From Desulfocapsa sp. (GTDB lineage Bacteria > Desulfobacterota > Desulfobulbia > Desulfobulbales > Desulfocapsaceae), in assembly GCA_030635405.1 (NCBI GenBank), contig DAOVZA010000031.1, positions 1-11,104 on the forward strand: 11,104 nt of DNA, in the 5' to 3' direction. Shown piece by piece: positions 8,241-11,104 of the stretch (its first letter is position 1; the number at the start of each line of letters is the position of its first letter). The translations under genes and the position numbers were made by a program. Below the pieces are notes generated by a model, which did not search any database, was not told the DNA's origin, and saw only the letters and a list, made by a program, of their open reading frames with translations.

Positions 8241-9215
8241 ATGAATAAACCACTGCTCAGTGTTGAAAATCTGCGCATCGAATTTCCTACCAGGCGAGGA
8301 ACTCTGGTTGCTGTTGATGATATTTCCTTTACAATCAATCCCGGAGAAATAGTTGGTGTTGTTGGTGAATCCGGTGCAGGAAAGTCATTAACCGGTCAAT
8401 CCATAATAGGTCTTTTAGAACCTCCTGGTAGAATTGCCAGCGGTAGTATCAAGCTCAATGATCGTCGTATAGATGATTTGCCTGAAAAGCAGATGAAAAA
8501 AATACGCGGCAAAGAAATTGGGATGATCTTTCAGGATCCCCTGACCAGTTTGAATCCTTTATACACTATCGGTCGACAATTAATTGAAACAATTCAGACT
8601 CATACAGATATGACCTTTGCTCAGGCTCGCAAGCATGCGATTAGCCTGCTGGAGGAAGTTGGGATTCCTGCAGCTGCAAAACGTATTGAGCATTATCCCT
8701 ATCAATTTTCCGGTGGTATGCGGCAACGAGTAGTTATTGCATTGGCTCTTTGTGTAAATCCATTGCTTATTATCGCTGATGAACCTACCACTGCATTAGA
8801 TGTTTCAATTCAGGCCCAGATTATTACCCTTCTAAAAAAGCTTTGCAAAGATCATGGAACAGCAGTTATCCTGATTACTCATGACATGGGTGTTATTGCT
8901 GAAACAGCTGATCGCGTCGCTGTTATGTATGCCGGTCGATTAGTTGAAATAGGTGAGGTGAGGCAGGTTGTTAAAAATGCTGCTCATCCGTATGCCAAAG
9001 GTTTGATGAACGCCATTCCATCACTTACAAAACGAGTCGATACGCTGGTTCAAATTGATGGAACCATGCCTGGCCTAAAGGATATCCCGCAAGGATGTGC
9101 ATTTAATCCCCGTTGTCCTGAATGCAAAGCTATCTGCAAAGAAAAACGACCAGAACTCATCGACATTGGTCCAACGCAGGTTGCCTGCTGGAGCTATCAT
9201 GAACGCAAAAACTAG
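8241..9215 (+). CDS. DppD/OppD-type ABC transporter ATPase
   Basis: This cytoplasmic nucleotide-binding subunit hydrolyses ATP to drive import, normally as a heterodimer with the next gene's product. From the chosen start it has 324 residues: Walker A GESGAGKS (42-49), Q-loop IFQDPLTSLNP (Q98), signature FSGGMRQ (156-162), Walker B LLIIADEP (175-182) and the H-loop histidine in THD (214). The C-terminal oligopeptide-transporter domain has cysteines at 286, 292, 295, 299 and 316; in related DppD proteins this region can hold an iron-sulfur cluster. The start at 8241 is preferred because GAGGAAGG lies just upstream and MNKPLLSVENLRIEF matches the family's N-terminus. An in-frame ATG at 8211, three bases after the permease stop, would add ten charged residues and cannot be excluded. 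The gene overlaps the following one by 17 bases. Confidence 0.93.
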   Translation: MNKPLLSVENLRIEFPTRRGTLVAVDDISFTINPGEIVGVVGESGAGKSLTGQSIIGLLEPPGRIASGSIKLNDRRIDDLPEKQMKKIRGKEIGMIFQDPLTSLNPLYTIGRQLIETIQTHTDMTFAQARKHAISLLEEVGIPAAAKRIEHYPYQFSGGMRQRVVIALALCVNPLLIIADEPTTALDVSIQAQIITLLKKLCKDHGTAVILITHDMGVIAETADRVAVMYAGRLVEIGEVRQVVKNAAHPYAKGLMNAIPSLTKRVDTLVQIDGTMPGLKDIPQGCAFNPRCPECKAICKEKRPELIDIGPTQVACWSYHERKN

Positions 9216-9495
9216 CATCCAACCCTTATTGAAAGCAACTGGCTTAAAACAGAAATTTGAAGTATCCAAACCACTACTGAATAGATTGATTGAAAGGTTG
9301 CCTCGTCAATTTTTGACAGCTGTAAATGGTGTCGATTTTTCTGTGAATCCTGGTGAGACCTTTGCTTTGGTGGGGGAATCGGGCTGTGGTAAGTCTACGA
9401 TTGCCAATATGGTAGTTGGACTTTACAAGCCTACTTCAGGTACGATCCACTTTGATGGCACAGATATGTCGAATATTGCAAAAAACAAAGATTAA
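9199..9495 (+). CDS. N-terminal fragment of the interrupted DppF/OppF-type ATPase
   Basis: As written, translation from the ATG at 9199 gives 98 residues ending TDMSNIAKNKD. The piece contains the antenna beta region and Walker A (GESGCGKS) but no Q-loop, signature, Walker B or H-loop, so it could bind nucleotide weakly at most and could not act as a transporter ATPase. Confidence 0.7.
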   Translation: MNAKTSIQPLLKATGLKQKFEVSKPLLNRLIERLPRQFLTAVNGVDFSVNPGETFALVGESGCGKSTIANMVVGLYKPTSGTIHFDGTDMSNIAKNKD

Positions 9496-9513
9496 ATTAA
9501 ACTGCGACTACGT

Positions 9514-10197
9514 ATGTCCATGATTTTTCAAGATCCTTATGCAAGCTTGAATCCACGCTGGCGTGTAACAAAAATCATTAGCGAACCCATTCGGGCCTTT
9601 GGTATTTTAACGGATAAACAAGCAGTGCTGCAACGTACAGCCAGTCTTCTTCGTAAGGTCGGATTGTCAGCAGAGGATGGTGATAAATTTCCTCATGAGT
9701 TTTCCGGTGGTCAGCGACAGAGAATTTCAATAGCGAGGGCCCTTGCCAGTGAACCGGAATTTATTGTCTGTGATGAGCCTACTTCAGCCTTAGATGTTTC
9801 AGTTCAAGCTCAGATTCTTAATCTGATGACCGATCTCCAAAAGCAGTTCAACCTTTCGTACCTGTTCATCTCTCATGATCTTGCAGTTGTCCGCCATATG
9901 GCTGATCGTGTAGGGGTCATGTATCTTGGGCGTCTGTGTGAAACAGCTCCTGTCGATGAACTGTTTGATGATCCCAAACATCCATATACCAGGTTATTAA
10001 TAGACACAATACCAGACATTGAGATGACTGGGCGTGTTCGAACACCGGTTCAGGGAGAGATTCCTAACCCAATGGATCCCCCAAAAGGTTGTCCTTTTCA
10101 TCCACGCTGTCCAATGGCAGAAGATAAATGTAGATCGACTCAACCAATCCTAACATCACTTGGAGATGATAGAAGTGTGGCTTGTCATGCAGTATAA
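9514..10197 (+). CDS. C-terminal fragment of the interrupted DppF/OppF-type ATPase
   Basis: The frame continues 18 bases after the TAA with an ATG, giving 227 residues that start MSMIFQDPYASLNP. It holds the Q-loop, signature, Walker B, H-loop and the cysteine-bearing C-terminal domain, but lacks Walker A. No Shine-Dalgarno sequence precedes the ATG, and the start lies inside a conserved block, so it is a by-product of the stop codon, not a designed start. Some re-initiation is conceivable because the stop is close. Confidence 0.7.
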   Translation: MSMIFQDPYASLNPRWRVTKIISEPIRAFGILTDKQAVLQRTASLLRKVGLSAEDGDKFPHEFSGGQRQRISIARALASEPEFIVCDEPTSALDVSVQAQILNLMTDLQKQFNLSYLFISHDLAVVRHMADRVGVMYLGRLCETAPVDELFDDPKHPYTRLLIDTIPDIEMTGRVRTPVQGEIPNPMDPPKGCPFHPRCPMAEDKCRSTQPILTSLGDDRSVACHAV

Positions 10198-10216
10198 AGT
10201 TTAAATTTTAAGAAAG

Positions 10217-10576
10217 TTATCCATTGAGAATTGAAGTTATTTTCTTAATGAGTATGTCAATATTGACTGGTTTTACCAAATAACAGTCCGAGCCTTCTTT
10301 CGATGAAGCGTCATTGAAATCATCGACTGATCCATGACCAGTCATAAAAATGTATTTCATATTCGGCTTGATTGCATGGATCTTCTCTCTCAGCTCCAAC
10401 CCGCTCATGTGTGGCATTTTCATATCCAGCACAGCAAGGTCATAGGTAGTAGCTTTAATTTTAGTGAGTGCATCTTCACCATTACTTACCCAGTCAGCGT
10501 CAATATCTCTTAAAGATAATCGTTCAGCAAGAGTGGAGACCAGGTCGTGCTCATCATCCACCAGTAATAATTTCAT
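10217..10576 (-). CDS. Single-domain response regulator (CheY-like receiver)
   Basis: This 119-residue protein is a receiver domain with no output domain, acting in phosphorelay signalling in the cytoplasm. The acidic pocket is D7-D8 (LLLVDDE), the phospho-acceptor is D51 (VLDMKMPHMSG), the switch threonine is T79 (FMTGHGS) and the conserved lysine is K102 followed by P103 (YLVKPVN). All key residues are present. The ATG is preceded by AAGGAG nine bases upstream. It lies 77 bp downstream of a close paralogue on the same strand; the first 60 or so residues of the two are nearly parallel (VSTLAERLSLR and KMPHM shared). Its end faces the transporter operon at 19 bp, tail to tail, with no clear terminator between. 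The partner kinase is not visible. The receiver assignment is firm; the pathway is unknown. Confidence 0.93.
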   Translation of the reverse strand: MKLLLVDDEHDLVSTLAERLSLRDIDADWVSNGEDALTKIKATTYDLAVLDMKMPHMSGLELREKIHAIKPNMKYIFMTGHGSVDDFNDASSKEGSDCYLVKPVNIDILIKKITSILNG

Positions 10577-10653
10577 CTTCCGTTACTCCTTCTTAGATAT
10601 ACTGTGATAGAATATAAAATATATATTTGATTATTAATTTGAATGTTACGTCT

Positions 10654-11025
10654 TTAACTTTTTAACTGGTTTTTCAGTGCCGCATCCATTTTTTCCAGAA
10701 GGAAGTCCATTTTAATCGGCTTACTCAAATAATTTTCTTTTCCAAGTAATTTGGCACCCGGTCCTGAGCGTTCTTCAGCACCCCGTGATGTTAAAAATAA
10801 AAACTTGAGTTCTTTATACTTTTCACTCATTTTGTTTTGTAATTCCAGGCCGTTCATATGAGGCATTTTTACATCAAGGATCGCCAGATCAAATTGCTCT
10901 GTTTCTAATATTTTAAGAGCCTCTTCACCACTGGTCACCCAGACAGCCTCTATTCCTCGAAGGGAAAGTCGTTCCGCCAGTGTTGAAACAATATCTTTTT
11001 CGTCGTCAACAAGTAGTACCCTCAC
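10654..11025 (-). CDS. Single-domain response regulator (CheY-like receiver), paralogue of its neighbour
   Basis: This 123-residue stand-alone receiver has all phosphorylation residues: D7-D8 (LLVDDE), D51 (AILDVKMPHMNG), T79 (FLTSRG) and K102-P103 (YLSKPIK). It has no DNA-binding or enzymatic output domain. The start is GTG, preceded by AAGGAG nine bases upstream. The GTG overlaps the TGA of an upstream minus-strand frame (GTGA), so it is probably the second or later gene of an operon. Compared with its downstream paralogue, the segment between T79 and K102 is diverged (EERSGPGAKLLGKE in place of the GHGS-type segment), the face that often decides partner choice. The two may serve the same kinase or different targets. 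Confidence 0.92.
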   Translation of the reverse strand: MRVLLVDDEKDIVSTLAERLSLRGIEAVWVTSGEEALKILETEQFDLAILDVKMPHMNGLELQNKMSEKYKELKFLFLTSRGAEERSGPGAKLLGKENYLSKPIKMDFLLEKMDAALKNQLKS

Positions 11026-11104
11026 GTTTTAATTCTCCTTATTTCATATGTTTCCGGCAGGGTAAAGAGTGTTGGGCTGTCTGCTGTTATATTGGTTCCG
11101 AGTA
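11022..11104 (-). CDS. C-terminal end of an unidentified gene running off the window
   Basis: On the minus strand one frame is open from the window edge to a TGA that overlaps the GTG of the first response regulator. It reads LGTNITADSPTLFTLPETYE, then six further residues. The four-base GTGA overlap is typical of coupled operon genes. The GT...FTLPE pattern is reminiscent of the last strand of histidine-kinase ATPase domains, which would fit the context, but only about 27 codons are visible, too few for identification. Confidence 0.35.
   Translation of the reverse strand, partial: LGTNITADSPTLFTLPETYEIRRIKT

Larger units (their letters stand above)
9199..10197 (+). pseudogene. DppF/OppF-type ABC transporter ATPase interrupted by an in-frame TAA
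   Basis: Read through one TAA, this is a full-length 332-codon second ATPase of the importer. It has Walker A GESGCGKS (codons 59-66), Q-loop IFQDPYASLNP (Q at codon 111), signature FSGGQRQ (168-174), Walker B FIVCDEP, H-loop histidine at about codon 226, and the C-terminal motif GCPFHPRCP followed by further cysteines. The TAA is codon 99 (9493-9495), in the variable stretch between Walker A and the Q-loop. The frame is unchanged on both sides, so this is a point nonsense change (for example from CAA, GAA or AAA), not an indel. All other motifs remain intact, pointing to a recent mutation or a sequencing error. The start has GGAG five bases upstream, and the gene overlaps the first ATPase gene by 17 bases. 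Stop readthrough is possible but unsupported. Confidence 0.85.

Noticed and set aside
7826..8338. 170-codon minus-strand frame across the DppC-type permease and ATPase genes
   Set aside because: It is antisense to two clearly conserved genes, has low-complexity Ser/Thr/Arg-rich content and no recognisable domain.
9097..9198. Earlier in-frame ATG for the second ATPase
   Set aside because: It lies deep inside the first ATPase's conserved C-terminal domain and encodes no family sequence; the ATG at 9199 has GGAG at good spacing and the expected N-terminus.
10208..10248. Inverted repeat TTAAGAAA / TTTCTTAA between the convergent ATPase and receiver genes as a bidirectional terminator
   Set aside because: Only eight AT-rich base pairs with a 25-base loop, partly inside the receiver gene; too weak to call.

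Overview
The window looks like chromosomal DNA from a Gram-negative, moderately AT-rich bacterium, most plausibly a member of the Desulfobacterota (Desulfobulbales-like). This is inferred from three things. The order is argS, a small membrane protein, a short ArgA-type acetyltransferase, then secA. The acetyltransferase is the short form with a cysteine-rich tail. Two stand-alone receiver proteins lie at the far end. No rRNA, tRNA, CRISPR array, insertion sequence or phage gene was seen. TAA and TAG end the genes normally, so the code appears standard.

Region 1 (1-1687, plus strand) holds the C-terminal half of arginyl-tRNA synthetase, an 86-residue single-pass membrane protein that looks like a SPOR-type protein without its SPOR domain, and the acetyltransferase. 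The three are packed within 13-16 bp of each other. Region 2 (1762-4320) is a complete secA, with intact ATPase motifs and the C-terminal zinc-binding tail. Region 3 (4321-4665) is a 345-bp gap. It contains a strong perfect-arm hairpin, a doubtful minus-strand hydrophobic ORF, and a plausible promoter and ribosome binding site for the next operon.

Region 4 (4666-10197) is a complete Dpp/Opp-type ABC importer operon in the classical order: periplasmic binding protein, two permeases, two ATPases. The genes are spaced by a few bases or overlap, so they are probably co-transcribed and translationally coupled. The binding protein would deliver a peptide-like ligand to the two-permease channel, and the two ATPases would drive import. 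The last ATPase gene carries an in-frame TAA at codon 99, between Walker A and the Q-loop. The frame is otherwise open to a normal C-terminus. As written, the importer would lack one complete nucleotide-binding subunit.

Region 5 (10217-11104, minus strand) converges on the operon. It holds two paralogous single-domain response regulators in tandem, preceded by the last codons of an unidentified gene that runs off the window and overlaps the first regulator.

The main anomalies are the interrupted ATPase, the SPOR-less membrane protein and the unexplained hairpin in the secA-transporter gap. I found no convincing evidence of a previously undescribed multi-gene system here.
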